Origin: Nostoc linckia FACHB-104 | GTDB taxonomy: Bacteria; Cyanobacteriota; Cyanobacteriia; Cyanobacteriales; Nostocaceae | Assembly (NCBI RefSeq): GCF_014696615.1 | Contig: NZ_JACJQJ010000023.1 | Span: 1-64,000, forward strand | Length of the DNA stretch: 64,000 nt | Direction of reading: 5' to 3' | Part shown: piece after piece, positions 19,309 through 30,679 of the stretch | Numbering within the stretch: position 1 is the stretch's first letter | Layout: every line of letters begins with the position of its first letter | Notes under the pieces: model-generated | The model's input: only the letters and a program-made list of their open reading frames with translations | Database searches by the model: none | Told to the model about the DNA's origin: nothing | Position numbers and translations under genes: made by a program

Positions 19309-21062
19309 ATTGATTAAAAAAATTACCCAAGATTTATCATCTGCCACAAAATAGAGATGCTTACATAGTTAAAAATATAGATTTATATCTTAAATAGCCC
19401 TCATGATATAGACGTACCATTTCTTTTAGCAGATTCGTAACCAGGAATTTAATCCTGAAGCAATTTGAACTTTAGGCTTGTAGTGATACCAATTTAAAAA
19501 ATAATTGCGGCAGATGGATTGGCAGAATTCTGATATATAGAGTAATTCCCAATCCAAAATCTAAAATCCACAATGATATGACTTCCCCTATATTATTGCT
19601 GACTACGAACTCATAAAAATTGTTGTTGAGCATTCACCCCTGGCTTTTTTCCTCTGGAGGGTATTTTAGTACTGAACTGACACATAAGCGGCGATCGCAT
19701 CTCATTTTAATTGTTCCTACTGACCAACAGTCGTCATGAACTGCGTACACCAGCAAGCATGAAAATCTCTCTTTCCAGTCAACATTCATCCGTCAACACT
19801 ATTTACAAGCTAGTATCTCAGCAGTTGCAATCAGAGTAATTATCACTGAGTGACATTTTTTACGTTAAATTGCATTGTTCCGAGATCAAGCCGCGAACTT
19901 GGGTTTAATACTGTTTACACAAGTGCTATACTTTGTGTCATTATTGATGCCTAGTCTCAGCCTTTAAGTTAAGTGCCAATTCAAAATCTGTTGAATCAAA
20001 GAAAATTATATCTATGCAAGCGACATAAATATAATTACCCTGTATAATTTGAAACTTTTTATTTTAGAAAAATACTTTAAAACTGCTGATGACAGTTCTC
20101 ACAATGGAATTTATATTTGAATTAATTGAAAGTTATGATATGATTACAGCCAACTCCTAAGACTTTCTCCGTAAATATACAGTAATATATAGTTTTTGAT
20201 TATAGTAATATATACTCTAATTATTCAAGCTATGAATTCATAAAAATATAGACAAATTTGATTATTTTAGCTGTTTGACATTAGCAATAATTCTTAAACA
20301 CTTAATTAAGAAAGTATCAGTCTCAAAATCTATAGTTTAGATACCAATAAAATTTTCTTTACTGTCATGGTTAAAGAGTATCTAAGTTAACGACTAAGTT
20401 TATTTAAGTGATGAGAAACTATATTCAATCGAATGTAGTCTATTTAGTTTATGGCATCAAACAGTAACAGCTAGGGAGTTGATAATTTAACTTTTTCTTA
20501 AAAAGAAAAAAATCACTCTGAGCAGTACAATATACCTGATAAACTATGAAACTGAATAATCCGTTAAATGCTGGGAGCTTATATATAGCCTAGTGTCTAC
20601 GTCAATTTGCGTGTCAACCTCTTGCATAAAAGCAAAACAAAGCTTATTACTAATAGGTAAAGAGTTTGCAAATTAATCAACTGATTAGATCAGGTAACTG
20701 ATTTAGTTCAGTAATCCTACTAGCATAGATGTTTAAAAGTACAGTCACTTATATGATTGTACTGTTTCGTAGATTTAACTACTGATATTTACAAGTACAA
20801 ATTCTGATCTTTGCGTTTTTGGTCTTGAGCATTCCACATTACCGAAAATTGTAGGGGTAGTATTTATCATGAAGCCAGATAATCTAGGTTTCAGTGAAAC
20901 TTGTTATATCTATATGACCAACTGCTAAATTCTCTGTTAATCTTGATTCAAATTTCGGGATTATCAGTATTTATCTTTTTATCTAAGTATCTAGAGAAAA
21001 TGTGTTATAACTTACCATCAGGTACTTAACTGATGGTTAGTCCCTTGAAGGAGCTATTTTAA
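19309..21062. other. Long gene-free AT-rich region
   Basis: About 1.7 kb without a credible coding frame. AT content is high, with many TATA-like runs between 20160 and 20240. Near 19547 there is a copy of the (A)TCCAAAATC repeat seen at 130-157. The only clear structure found is the hairpin at 21012-21040 directly before the deacetylase. It could hold a long leader or small RNAs, but none was recognised. Confidence 0.5.
21012..21040 (+). promoter_or_regulatory. Hairpin just upstream of the deacetylase ribosome site
   Basis: ACCATCAG (21014-21021) and CTGATGGT (21030-21037) are perfect complements around GTACTTAA, and the pairing extends outward with one mismatch. It ends about 10 bases before the AAGGAG ribosome site at 21048-21053. 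It could be an operator or an mRNA structure controlling translation. The role is inferred. Confidence 0.4.
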
Positions 21063-21971
21063 GTGGAAAACAGTAAGTCGTTTTTTTGGCCACAAGGAAT
21101 ATTGATTGCATTAGTTGCCTTAGTTGGGACTTTCAGTCTGGGCTTGATGATGCTTGTCAAACCAAATGCCTCTGATGCTCAAGGACAGCCCAGTATAAAT
21201 GAAAACACCGTATCTGCTAAAGCAGAAACTCAACAGCGGATAGAGAATTTAAAGGCAATGATGCTAACTAGCTGGCAACAACAAGCACAAGCTAAGGGGA
21301 TGGCTTATCCTTTACCAGCAAGTGCTTTAGGGGCAACCATCAAAGCCGCAAAACTCACCCAAGGACAGAAAGTCATTGCCCTGACTTTTGATGATGGCCC
21401 TTGGCCTGAGAGTACTGCACAAGTACTAGATATTCTCAAAAAAAATGATATCAAAGCGACATTTTTTGTCGTAGGGCAGAATGTGAAGAATTTTCCCGAT
21501 ATTTTAAAGCGGGTGGCAGCTGAAGGTCATACTATTGCCAACCATACGTGGCATCATTGGTATCATTTTATGAATCCACAAACAGCTGCTTATGAAGTTG
21601 ACCACACAACAGATATTATTTTTAAAACTACAGGTGTCAAAACAAATCTGTTTCGTCCACCAGGAGGCATGATGCATAATGGCGTAGCTAATTATGCAAA
21701 AAATAGTAAATATGCAGTTATCATGTGGTCTTCAGACTCTATGGACTACTCCCGTCCTAGTGTGCCAAGGTTAATCAATAATGTTTTCCAGGCAGCAAAA
21801 CCAGGTGGAATTGTGTTAATGCATGATGGCGGTGGTAATCGTTCCCAAACAGTGCAAGCTTTACCCAGTATTATTGCCAGATTTAAGAAAGAAGGTTACA
21901 GTTTTGTAACTGTTCCAGAACTTTTAGAAATGCAAGATAAAGACCAAAAGTTAATTGCTAATAAAAAGTAA
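21063..21971 (+). CDS. Polysaccharide deacetylase (NodB homology domain)
   Basis: A 302-residue membrane-anchored or exported enzyme. Residues 10-32 form one hydrophobic helix, followed by a linker, and the NodB domain starts near residue 103. All carbohydrate-esterase-4 motifs are visible: TFDDGP (108-113, with Asp110 as base and Asp111 binding metal), HTWHH (161-165; His161 and His165 bind metal), RPPGG (198-202), DSMDYSRP and LMHDGG (His254). It should remove N-acetyl groups from GlcNAc-type polymers such as peptidoglycan or exopolysaccharide outside the membrane. The start is GTG 21063, supported by AAGGAG 9 bases upstream. It has its own terminator. Confidence 0.92.
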   Translation: MENSKSFFWPQGILIALVALVGTFSLGLMMLVKPNASDAQGQPSINENTVSAKAETQQRIENLKAMMLTSWQQQAQAKGMAYPLPASALGATIKAAKLTQGQKVIALTFDDGPWPESTAQVLDILKKNDIKATFFVVGQNVKNFPDILKRVAAEGHTIANHTWHHWYHFMNPQTAAYEVDHTTDIIFKTTGVKTNLFRPPGGMMHNGVANYAKNSKYAVIMWSSDSMDYSRPSVPRLINNVFQAAKPGGIVLMHDGGGNRSQTVQALPSIIARFKKEGYSFVTVPELLEMQDKDQKLIANKK

Positions 21972-22022
21972 GAATTAATTACTAATAATTTACTATTTAC
22001 ATTAACTGAAAAATTAAACTAC

Positions 22023-22075
22023 CCCACCTTAGCTTTAGGTATTGGCCTTAGCCTCTCAAAGCTTAGGTGGGTTTT
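22023..22075 (+). terminator. Terminator of the deacetylase gene
   Basis: CCCACCTTAGCTTT (22023-22036) pairs with AAAGCTTAGGTGGG (22058-22071) with one mismatch, and TTTT follows. It lies 50 bases after the stop. Confidence 0.8.
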
Positions 22076-22183
22076 GTTATGCCCTATGAACAAGGGTATT
22101 TGGCATAGGGCGTTGGGCATGGGAAATAGAGATTTTCATCCTTGCTTATGCCACAACTTGGCGTGAATGGCTGATTTGAAACA

Positions 22184-22210
22184 AAAGAGGGCGGGCTTTC
22201 CGGCCCACCC
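22184..22210 (-). terminator. Probable terminator of glutamate synthase
   Basis: On the minus strand GGGTGGGC pairs with GCCCGCCC (one G-U pair, 6-base loop) and is followed by TCTTTTG. It lies about 60 bases beyond the gltB stop. Confidence 0.65.
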
Positions 22211-22269
22211 TACAAGAAGTAGTTAGATTTTGATGATGTTAGGAAATCCCTAACAATTCAACTTGATTA

Positions 22270-25200
22270 CTAAACTGTACTCAACTGTTTAATTTGGGGA
22301 TTTGCTTCCGCACTATCAGCTTCGGAAGGTGGAACTAATTGCCAGAATTTAGGTAAGAATTCTTGCCAGTTTTGCAGAATGAACTTCGCTTTTGATGAAC
22401 CAGTGCGATCGCAATGGGTTTGAATTAATTCTTGCAGTTGTTTTTCACCTGCTTCTGTGACTACTCGCTGAATTTTGACAATATCCTTATTGACTAATTC
22501 CGGGAAAGAACCATCTTCATCCAAGAAGTAAGCTAATCCGCCAGTCATCCCCGCCGCAACGTTGCGTCCAACTTTACCCAGGACGACAATTACACCACCA
22601 GTCATATATTCACAGCAGTGATCGCCTGCGCCTTCAATGACTGCTAAACCTTTAGAGTTACGTACAGCAAAGCGTTCTCCTGCTAAACCGTTAGCAAATA
22701 GCACTCCACCGGTAGCGCCGTAGAGACAGGTATTGCCAACAATTACGTTTTGTGCAGGGTTATAGGCGGCGCTAGCTGGGGGTTTGATGATGATTTCACC
22801 ACCATGCATTCCTTTACCGACATAGTCGTTAGCTTCTCCTTCCAGGCGGAGAATCATACCGGGGAGGTTGAAGGCTCCAAAACTTTGACCGACGCTACCT
22901 TGGAAGTTGAGATGAATTTGTCCTGCAAAGCCGCTATCGCCATATTCAGAAGCGATCGCACCTGCTAATCTTGCACCGACTGTTCTATCGGTATTAACGA
23001 TTTTCAAGGTTTTAGCGATCGTAGATTGGTGGCGAATTGCCGCTTTAATATCTGGATCGGCCAGCAATTCATCATCTACAACTGGGCCGTTGCTGTGAAC
23101 TTCTTCATGCACTAACCAGCTACGGTCATTTTTGGTATCTGGTAGCTGCAGTAAGCAGTTAAGGTTGAGTGATTGGGTTTTGGCGAGTTTGATATCCTGA
23201 CGCTGTTTTAACAAATCTGCACGTCCAATTACTTCCGATAGCGAACGGTAGCCTAGTTTCGCTAATAGACTCCGCACTTCTTCCGCAATAAAGTAGAAGA
23301 AGTTCACAACATGTTCGGGCATCCCTGTAAACCGCTTGCGTAGTTCTTCTTTTTGGGAAGCAACACCGACAGGACAGTTATTGGTATGGCAAATCCGCGC
23401 CATAATACAGCCTTCAGCAATCATGGCGATGGAACCAAAGCCAAATTCTTCACCACCCATCAATGCACCTATTAGCACATCCCAGCCACTTTTCAGACCG
23501 CCATCTACACGCAGAATGACGCGATCGCGCAGGCTGTTTTGCATCAGGACGCGATGTACTTCACTTAATCCGAGTTCCCACGGTGAACCTGCGTGTTTAA
23601 TCGAACTTAGTGGTGACGCACCTGTACCGCCGTCATGTCCAGAAATTTGGATGATATCAGCGTTAGCTTTCGCTACCCCAGCAGCGATCGTACCAATACC
23701 AATTTCTGCAACTAATTTCACAGATACCTGTGCTTTCGGGTTAATTTGGTGCAAGTCAAAAATTAGCTGGGCGAGGTCTTCAATAGAGTAGATGTCATGG
23801 TGTGGTGGTGGGGAAATTAATGTAACACCAGGCTTAGAACGCCGCAACATCGCAATGTAAGGACTGACTTTCGGCCCTGGTAATTGTCCACCTTCTCCTG
23901 GCTTGGCACCTTGAGCAATTTTAATTTCAATTTGTTTGGCGCTAGCTAAGTATCCTGGTGTGACACCAAATCTTCCCGATGCAACTTGCTTAATGGCGCT
24001 AGAAGCTGTGTCACCATTCCGCAGCCCTCTTAAGTGGGGGAGAGTAGCTGAGTGGCCAGATTCATCAACATCATCCAAAACTTTGTAGCGGACTGGATCT
24101 TCACCACCTTCCCCAGAGTTGGATTTACCACCAATCCGGTTCATGGCGATCGCTAAAGTTTCGTGGGCTTCTCTGGACAACGCACCTAAAGACATTCCAC
24201 CTGTGCAGAAGCGTTTGACAATCTCGCTAACTGATTCCACTTCTTCTAAAGGAATGGAAGCGCGATCGCTTTGGAAATCTAACAAGTCGCGCAAGGCGGT
24301 AACTGGTCGATTTTTCAGGTGTTCTTTGTATACTTCGTAGTGGTCGTATTGCTTGCCATCTACAGCTTTATGCAATGCTTTGGCTAGTTCAGGGCTATTC
24401 ATGTGGTATTCGCCACCACGACGGTACTGCACAAAGCCCAAGTTTTCTAGTTTCTTAATTGTGAGTTCTGGGAAAGCTTTTTGATGGAAGGAGAGAATTT
24501 CCTGGGCTAAGTCACTTATAGTCAACCCACCAATGCGGGAAGCTGTACCTTTGAATCCCAGTTCTAGCAAATCTCTACCAATACCAATGGCTTCAAAGAT
24601 TTGGGCAGCTTGATAGCTGGAAAGTAAAGAAATTCCCATTTTCGAGAGAATTTTTAGCAATCCAGAGGCGACAGCTTTGCGATAGTTAGCGATCGCTTGC
24701 TCTAGGGTAATGCTAGCAATTTGACCACGAGCCATAAACTGTTGGGTTTTCGGATCGCCCCACCAATCGCGGACGGTGTCTAAAGCCATATAGGGACAAA
24801 CTGCACCAGCACCATAACCAATTAGACAGCCAAAGTGATGGGTACTCCAACATTGAGCAGTATCAACAATTAGGGATGCTTTCATCCGCAACCCTTCACG
24901 GATCAGGTGATGGTGTACTGCACCTACGGCCAATAAAGGCGGAATATAGCTGTATTCAGTTCCTAAGGGAGAGCGATCGCTCAATATCAAAATCTTTGCA
25001 CCCGCCCGCACCGATTCCGCAGCTTTGGCTTGTAAAGCCTCTACTGCGTTTTTTAAACCTTCTGGCCCTGCGGCAATTTCAAATAAAGTTGACAATTGAG
25101 CAGTAGTAAAGCCAGAGAGTTTGATCGCCTCTAATTCTGCTTCAGTCAGTACTGGCGAATCCAGCTTAATTCTCTTAGCATATTCTGGCTTCACTTCTAA

Positions 25201-26970
25201 TAAGTTACCCCGTTCGCCTAGCTCGACTTTTAGAGACATAACCAGCTTTTCTCTTAAGGGGTCGATAGCTGGGTTTGTGACTTGAGCAAAGCGCTGTTTG
25301 AAATAGTCATACAGCAAGTGGGGTTTTTCAGACAGCACTGCTAGGGGAATATCATCACCCATACAGAAAGTTGGCTCTGAACCTTGCATAGCCATTGGTT
25401 GAATCACCATCTCCACATCTTCTGTGGTGTAACCAAAGGCTACTTGTTGTTGCAGCAAGGTTTGTCTGTCAATTTTATCTGTGGGTATGTGTCCGTTGTT
25501 AGTTGTCGAATAACCGTTACCGTTGCTGTTGGTTGCCCCATTGCCATTGCCATTGGTGGCTGAAGACTGAAGAGATAGCAACGATTTCAGGTCTTGGCGA
25601 TATTGTTGCAACCATTCCCCATAGGGGTGTTGCTTAGCAATCCGCTGCTTAATCTCCCAATTTTTTAGCACTTCATGGGTAGTTAAATCCACGGCAATCA
25701 TTTGCCCTGGGCCAAGTCTACCTTTTTCCACGATGTTAGCTTCTGGTAAGTCTACTACACCAGCTTCGGAAGCGACGACGATGTAGTCGTCTTTGGTGAT
25801 GACATAGCGAGCTGGTCTTAGCCCGTTACGATCTAATGTGGCACCAACTTTTTGCCCATCACTAAATACTAAAAGTGCTGGGCCGTCCCACGCTTCTTGC
25901 AAGCCGCTGTAGTACTCGTAGAAATCGGTAATCTCGGGATAATCCTGTAAAGAAGGCTGATTTTGGTAAGCTTCTGGAACCAGCATCATCAAGCCTTCCA
26001 AAGGACTGCGGCCGGAACGTACCAATAGTTCTAAGACGTTATCTAGAGTTGCAGAGTCGCTATTGTCAATATGAACTAAGGGCTTGAATTCCTCAATGCG
26101 ATCGCCCCAAACTGGATTAGCTAAACTCGCTTCTCGCGCCATCATCCAGTTAATATTACCCAACAAAGTGTTGATTTCGCCGTTATGGCCTAACAACCGC
26201 ATTGGTTGCGCTAAGGGCCATTTGGGCATAGTGTTGGTGCTAAATCGGCGGTGATAAACAGCAAAGGCGCTTTTGTAAGCGGGATTTTTTAAATCGAGAT
26301 AAAAATCTCCCAACACCGCGGAACGCACCATGCCTTTATAGACTATTGTCCGGCTCGACAGAGAACAAATGTAAAAGTCCTCAGAGATATTTTTTGCAGC
26401 TTTAAAAATGCGACGACGAGTAATATAAAGTGCCCTTTCTAGTTCTTCGCCACTTTTGTTGACAGCAGCTAGAAAAATCTGCTCAATTTGAGGTTGATTT
26501 TCTTTTGCTTGTATACCTAATGAATCAGGTTGTACTGGAACTACGCGCCAACCCAGTACAGTAAATTTTTCCTCAGCCGCAATTTCCTCAACCATCGCTC
26601 GTGATTTGGCTGCAGCTTGGGGGTCTTGCGGTAAAAAGATCATCCCCACCGCCAAATTACCTGAGGATGAAAGTTCTATCCCCCTTTGGATATACTCTTG
26701 CCGGAACAACTCCCAAGGAATGGCGGTCAATATACCTGCACCATCCCCTGAGTCTTGATCGGCACTACAACCACCCCGATGTTCCAAGCAAGTTAAGGCT
26801 ATTAAGGCTTTGGCAATAATTTCGTGGCTTGCAGAATTTTGGCGATGGGCGATGAATCCCACACCACAGGCATCTCTTTCCTCAACTAACCACCTTTGAC
26901 CCTGATAACTATCTTTTTCCGTATCTGCAAATGACATGTTCTGCACTTGATTCCTTGGTGTATTATTCAT
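22270..26970 (-). CDS. gltB: Glutamate synthase large subunit, ferredoxin-dependent type
   Basis: GOGAT converts glutamine and 2-oxoglutarate to two glutamates, the second half of the GS-GOGAT nitrogen-assimilation cycle. The 1566 residues hold a 34-residue propeptide and then the catalytic Cys35 (ERDACGVGF) of the class-II amidotransferase domain. The central domain and the FMN-binding synthase domain follow, with the 3Fe-4S cysteines in [17 protein letters not shown] near residue 1190 and the beta-helix GXXGXXXG region near the end. No gltD partner is adjacent, and the length fits the ferredoxin-dependent cyanobacterial/plastid type (also called glsF or gltS). An unusual Asn/Gly-rich linker lies near residues 470-490. 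The 760-base upstream region is shared with a divergent gene. No perfect NtcA site was found there. Confidence 0.93.
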   Translation of the reverse strand: MNNTPRNQVQNMSFADTEKDSYQGQRWLVEERDACGVGFIAHRQNSASHEIIAKALIALTCLEHRGGCSADQDSGDGAGILTAIPWELFRQEYIQRGIELSSSGNLAVGMIFLPQDPQAAAKSRAMVEEIAAEEKFTVLGWRVVPVQPDSLGIQAKENQPQIEQIFLAAVNKSGEELERALYITRRRIFKAAKNISEDFYICSLSSRTIVYKGMVRSAVLGDFYLDLKNPAYKSAFAVYHRRFSTNTMPKWPLAQPMRLLGHNGEINTLLGNINWMMAREASLANPVWGDRIEEFKPLVHIDNSDSATLDNVLELLVRSGRSPLEGLMMLVPEAYQNQPSLQDYPEITDFYEYYSGLQEAWDGPALLVFSDGQKVGATLDRNGLRPARYVITKDDYIVVASEAGVVDLPEANIVEKGRLGPGQMIAVDLTTHEVLKNWEIKQRIAKQHPYGEWLQQYRQDLKSLLSLQSSATNGNGNGATNSNGNGYSTTNNGHIPTDKIDRQTLLQQQVAFGYTTEDVEMVIQPMAMQGSEPTFCMGDDIPLAVLSEKPHLLYDYFKQRFAQVTNPAIDPLREKLVMSLKVELGERGNLLEVKPEYAKRIKLDSPVLTEAELEAIKLSGFTTAQLSTLFEIAAGPEGLKNAVEALQAKAAESVRAGAKILILSDRSPLGTEYSYIPPLLAVGAVHHHLIREGLRMKASLIVDTAQCWSTHHFGCLIGYGAGAVCPYMALDTVRDWWGDPKTQQFMARGQIASITLEQAIANYRKAVASGLLKILSKMGISLLSSYQAAQIFEAIGIGRDLLELGFKGTASRIGGLTISDLAQEILSFHQKAFPELTIKKLENLGFVQYRRGGEYHMNSPELAKALHKAVDGKQYDHYEVYKEHLKNRPVTALRDLLDFQSDRASIPLEEVESVSEIVKRFCTGGMSLGALSREAHETLAIAMNRIGGKSNSGEGGEDPVRYKVLDDVDESGHSATLPHLRGLRNGDTASSAIKQVASGRFGVTPGYLASAKQIEIKIAQGAKPGEGGQLPGPKVSPYIAMLRRSKPGVTLISPPPHHDIYSIEDLAQLIFDLHQINPKAQVSVKLVAEIGIGTIAAGVAKANADIIQISGHDGGTGASPLSSIKHAGSPWELGLSEVHRVLMQNSLRDRVILRVDGGLKSGWDVLIGALMGGEEFGFGSIAMIAEGCIMARICHTNNCPVGVASQKEELRKRFTGMPEHVVNFFYFIAEEVRSLLAKLGYRSLSEVIGRADLLKQRQDIKLAKTQSLNLNCLLQLPDTKNDRSWLVHEEVHSNGPVVDDELLADPDIKAAIRHQSTIAKTLKIVNTDRTVGARLAGAIASEYGDSGFAGQIHLNFQGSVGQSFGAFNLPGMILRLEGEANDYVGKGMHGGEIIIKPPASAAYNPAQNVIVGNTCLYGATGGVLFANGLAGERFAVRNSKGLAVIEGAGDHCCEYMTGGVIVVLGKVGRNVAAGMTGGLAYFLDEDGSFPELVNKDIVKIQRVVTEAGEKQLQELIQTHCDRTGSSKAKFILQNWQEFLPKFWQLVPPSEADSAEANPQIKQLSTV

Positions 26971-27730
26971 AGCCTAATCCTGAAATGCTGAGTTACTAAT
27001 TTTGCCGCCGCCAATGAGAAAAATTTCTAAGATTTAGCAGTGGAGAATATAGACATTCACCGAAATTTAGGGAAAAAAAATTTTAACTTCGGTCAGTTGT
27101 TGTTGTTCTCCCGTGTTAAAATAATCGCGTTATTTTTTTATGTGTTTATGCTGAGTTAGACAAATTACTTTTGCCCTAAATGCCTTTATATTTATATCCT
27201 GCGTGAAGCTAAGTAGTTTCTCAATTCTTTCTTTTCCAGATGATGGCTATTTTTCAAGTAAAGCTAGTTATAGCTAACCTGAAACGAAAATCAATCTGAT
27301 CGCTTCACCAATTTTGTTGCCGAAATTACCTGATTGCGGTAACAAAATCAGCCTATTACACTATATGCCCATTTGACAATTCCTAAATATTTCTGTTGTT
27401 ATCTAGATTTTGGTTAATTATCAATTGCCACTTGCGTTACTACTAGCTATACCTCACTTAAGTAGCAACAGTAGCAAACATCGGTGAGGAGGGAATATTT
27501 TAATCCAGCGCTGACTTCTAAAACTGCCGTTTTAGACTACTGGAAGTGCCAGTTAAAACACTTAATTGCAGTGGTTGTTAGTCAAAATGCCCGGTTGTGT
27601 CTGTAAGAGACAACAAGCCACCCTATATAATATCACGTTTTTTCAAAGCTTTGATCGTTATTTTTTTATATTTCTGCATCATAAGTCAACATAAATTTTG
27701 GGTGATAGCTTTCAAAAGTACCAGCAAATC
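26971..27730. other. Divergent promoter region, gltB and phosphodiester glycosidase gene
   Basis: About 760 AT-rich bases with no credible gene. A GTA-N8-TAT sequence near 27258 resembles, but does not match, the NtcA consensus GTA-N8-TAC. An AAAACTGCCGTTTTAGACTACTGG-like segment near 27520 gives weak self-pairing only. No repeat family member was recognised. Confidence 0.45.
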
Positions 27731-29728
27731 ATGTTAAAAATGCCGCATAATTTTCGACAAAAAAGCCATACAGTTCTGCTTCAAAAAAGTCATAGCAGGT
27801 TTGTTTTGGCTCCTATTTCGCCCATAATCGCTACAGCGCTTTGTTTATATACTACCAGTGCTACCAGCGCCCAACAGTTACCCCCGACGAATATTTCTAC
27901 ACCATCAATCACGCCCCAGTCTACTCAAGCTCCCTTCTCTAGAGTAATCGCCTCTGGCAATCAAATATCGCTCAATGGTCGTACTTTATCAGGAGCTTGG
28001 TTGCAGCGACCAGGAACTGCCGATCAACTGACAACTCATCTGAGTGATGGTGTACTCAGGCAATTAATTGGCGTAGATTTATTGAGCAGCAACAATCCAG
28101 CTAGACAACCTATTAGTTGGTTTTCGTCTAGTACAACACCATTAATTTTAGATGCTTGGTTGCAAAGAGGATATCGTTATTTAGATATTACTAATTTTGT
28201 GCAAACAGCAGGATGGCAGATACAAGCCAATGGCAACATTTTAGCGATTTCTACACCTGCTGTGAATGTCACAGAAATCTCACAAAATCAAGAAAGTTTT
28301 GGCGATCGCATCACTATAAATTTAGACCGCCCAACTCCTTGGCAAGTTACACAAGAATTACCAGTTAAAAGTCCTCAAGATCCAGACACTGCAACAGCTA
28401 AACCCGCCAAAATTCCTAATAGAATCTGGAAAATTACTATAGATGGCATTGCTGATCCAGCTTTAGTCCAAAGGTATAGTCCTTTACCGCCAGCACCCTT
28501 ACCAGCACCAATACCAAATCTGCTCAAACAATTATTACCGACCCCTGCACCAGAATCATTAATCAAGCAAGTAGAAGTAGTGAACAACCGAACGGTAATT
28601 AGTTTGAGTATTCCATTTGGGTTGTCTCCCCGAATTAATACTGTTGCTAATCCCAATCGCTTAATTATCGAAGTTCGACCCGATGCTTTAGTAGAAAAAA
28701 ATATTACTTGGGCTAGGGGATTGAACTGGCGGCAGCAGTTAGTTAATTTAGGCACAGAAAGATTTCCGGTGGTTTGGTTAGAAATTAATCCCCGTGCTTT
28801 TGGGCTAACGCTCAAACCTATTCGCGGTAATGTTAATGGTGCGGTAGGGACTGCACCGTTAATTCAAATGGCACCGAAATTTTCAGCAGCAGCAGCAATT
28901 AATGGTGGTTATTTTAACCGCAATAATCGCTTACCTTTAGGTGCTATTCGCCAAAATGGTCAGTGGATATCAGGCCCGATATTAAACCGAGGTGCGATCG
29001 CTTGGAATGATTCTGGCGAATTTTATTTTGATCGCCTCACCTTACAGGAAACTTTAATTGCTCCAAATAATTTGCGATCGCCAATTCTGTTTCTTAATAG
29101 TGCCTATGTTCAGAGTGGTATTGCTCGTTATACGCCAACTTGGGGTCAAACCTACACTCCCCTCACAGATAACGAAATTATCTTGACTGTTCAGAAAGAC
29201 CAAGTTACCAATCAATTACCAGGTGGTAAAGCTGGGCAAACTAACTTTCCTATTCCTCCAGATGGCTATCTTTTAACTTTACGAGGTAATGCAGTGAATA
29301 CTGCTGTCCAATTACCCATTGGTAGTGCAGTTAGTATTACAAGTGGCACAGTTCCTAATGAATTTAGTCGTTATGCCAATATCATCGGAGCCGGGCCACT
29401 ACTCATCAAAAACCGTCAAATTGTCCTCGATGCTAAAGGTGAAAAATTCAGTGATGCTTTTACTGCTGAAAAAGCAATTCGTAGTGGTATTTGCACAAAT
29501 GCCACAGGTAATTTGTTGATTGCTGCTGTACATAACCGTGCTGGCGGCCCTGGCCCTACCTTAGCGGAACACGCACGGCTAATGCAACTTCTAGGTTGTG
29601 TAGATGCACTCAATTTAGATGGTGGTAGTTCTACCAGTCTTTACTTAGGGGGGCAATTAATTGATCGTTCTCCCAGTACTGCTGCACGTGTCCACAACGG
29701 CATAGGTATTTTCTTGGAACAAAAGTGA
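27731..29728 (+). CDS. Secreted protein with phosphodiester glycosidase (NAGPA/DUF2233) domain
   Basis: The protein has about 665 residues from ATG 27731; an upstream TTG at 27698 is open but less likely. A basic start and a hydrophobic stretch (PIIATALCLYTTSATSAQQ) form a signal peptide. Residues 60-330 resemble the N-terminal substrate-interaction part of exported cyanobacterial proteins (SGNQISLNGRTLSGAWLQR), with a proline-rich linker near 240-275. The C-terminal 270 residues form the NAGPA-like domain: AAINGGYFNRNNRLPLGAI, IGAGPLLIKNRQIV, and the closing NLDGGSSTSLYLGG. This domain hydrolyses phosphodiester-linked sugars in the mammalian uncovering enzyme and acts on sugar-phosphate polymers in some bacteria. 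The natural substrate here is unknown. Confidence 0.85.
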   Translation: MLKMPHNFRQKSHTVLLQKSHSRFVLAPISPIIATALCLYTTSATSAQQLPPTNISTPSITPQSTQAPFSRVIASGNQISLNGRTLSGAWLQRPGTADQLTTHLSDGVLRQLIGVDLLSSNNPARQPISWFSSSTTPLILDAWLQRGYRYLDITNFVQTAGWQIQANGNILAISTPAVNVTEISQNQESFGDRITINLDRPTPWQVTQELPVKSPQDPDTATAKPAKIPNRIWKITIDGIADPALVQRYSPLPPAPLPAPIPNLLKQLLPTPAPESLIKQVEVVNNRTVISLSIPFGLSPRINTVANPNRLIIEVRPDALVEKNITWARGLNWRQQLVNLGTERFPVVWLEINPRAFGLTLKPIRGNVNGAVGTAPLIQMAPKFSAAAAINGGYFNRNNRLPLGAIRQNGQWISGPILNRGAIAWNDSGEFYFDRLTLQETLIAPNNLRSPILFLNSAYVQSGIARYTPTWGQTYTPLTDNEIILTVQKDQVTNQLPGGKAGQTNFPIPPDGYLLTLRGNAVNTAVQLPIGSAVSITSGTVPNEFSRYANIIGAGPLLIKNRQIVLDAKGEKFSDAFTAEKAIRSGICTNATGNLLIAAVHNRAGGPGPTLAEHARLMQLLGCVDALNLDGGSSTSLYLGGQLIDRSPSTAARVHNGIGIFLEQK

Positions 29729-30011
29729 TTTAGGGCATAGGGCATTGTTATTTCTGCCAATTACCAATTACCCAATCCCTAATCCTCAATTCCTTCATAA
29801 AGTTAAGAAAAAGCTGCCCGTGTGTTTGATGAAGAATTGGTATAGACCCTGTATTTTTAGTAGGAGTCTTTTACATCCTCTAGATTGCTTTTGTTATCGT
29901 TGGCAAGGTGCGATTCGATTCTCGATTTTCGCAACTGCATGGTAACGCCAGAATTCTCATCAATGGTTCCTAGAGTACAGACGGTTTGTTATGTCTTTAA
30001 ATGAGGTAACT

Positions 30012-30440
30012 ATGGTTCAAATTTCAGAAACAACACAAACTAACACTCTGCCCTTACCTCCAGCGATAACTTCCAGAGGCGTTGCAGCAACTGAATTACG
30101 CCCTTGGGGTTCTTTTACAGTTTTGGAAGAAGGGCGGGGATACAAAATTAAACGCATCGAAGTTAAGCCTGGACACCGCCTCAGCCTGCAAATGCATCAT
30201 CACCGCAGCGAACACTGGATTGTAGTTTCTGGTACTGCGAGGGTAGTTTGTGGTGAAAAAGAAGTTTTATTAAGCAATAATCAGTCTACCTATGTACCTC
30301 AATGTACAGCTCACCGCCTCGAAAATCCTGGCGTAATTCCCTTAGTGCTGATTGAAGTACAGAATGGTGAATACTTGGGTGAAGACGATATTATCCGCTA
30401 TCAAGATGATTATGCCCGCACTGGCGATCAAAGCCGTTAA
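30012..30440 (+). CDS. Mannose-6-phosphate isomerase type-II cupin domain protein
   Basis: A small one-domain cupin of 142 residues from ATG 30012, which has a GAGG ribosome site; an upstream ATG at 29991 lacks one. It matches the C-terminal isomerase domain of bifunctional ManC/AlgA enzymes: RPWGSFTVLEEGRGYKIKRIEV, the metal-site cupin motif PGHRLSLQMHHHRSEHWIVVSG, and YVPQCTAHRLENPG. It probably interconverts fructose-6-P and mannose-6-P, giving GDP-mannose precursors that could supply mannosyltransferases such as those at 11-19 kb. That link is inference. No guanylyltransferase domain is present. Confidence 0.83.
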   Translation: MVQISETTQTNTLPLPPAITSRGVAATELRPWGSFTVLEEGRGYKIKRIEVKPGHRLSLQMHHHRSEHWIVVSGTARVVCGEKEVLLSNNQSTYVPQCTAHRLENPGVIPLVLIEVQNGEYLGEDDIIRYQDDYARTGDQSR

Positions 30441-30491
30441 AGTGCGATCGCTCATTTAGCCTTATTTTTGCCTTATAAGTTTTTTATACTC

Positions 30492-30518
30492 ATCCCGCCC
30501 CTTTTTGGGTGGGATTTT
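30492..30518 (+). terminator. Terminator after the cupin gene
   Basis: ATCCCGCCC (30492-30500) pairs with GGGTGGGAT (30507-30515) with one G-U pair and a 6-base loop, followed by TTTT. Confidence 0.75.
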
Positions 30519-30679
30519 GTATTATTTGGTGTTTGGTGTTTGGTAATTGGTAACGGAAATTTCTCCTCTGCTTCCTCTGCTCCCCTGCTTCCTCATCTCC
30601 CTTGTCCCCAGTCACCAATCCCCAATCCCCATTCTGTAATACTGTAAATATGGAGTTGGAAATTTCTAGACTAAATTCC

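Noticed and set aside
27250-27275. NtcA box before gltB
   Set aside because: The best match is GTA-N8-TAT, lacking the last base of the consensus, and no suitably placed -10 was found.
29745-29945. 66-residue frame after the phosphodiester glycosidase gene
   Set aside because: It starts in filler-repeat sequence and gives low-complexity text.
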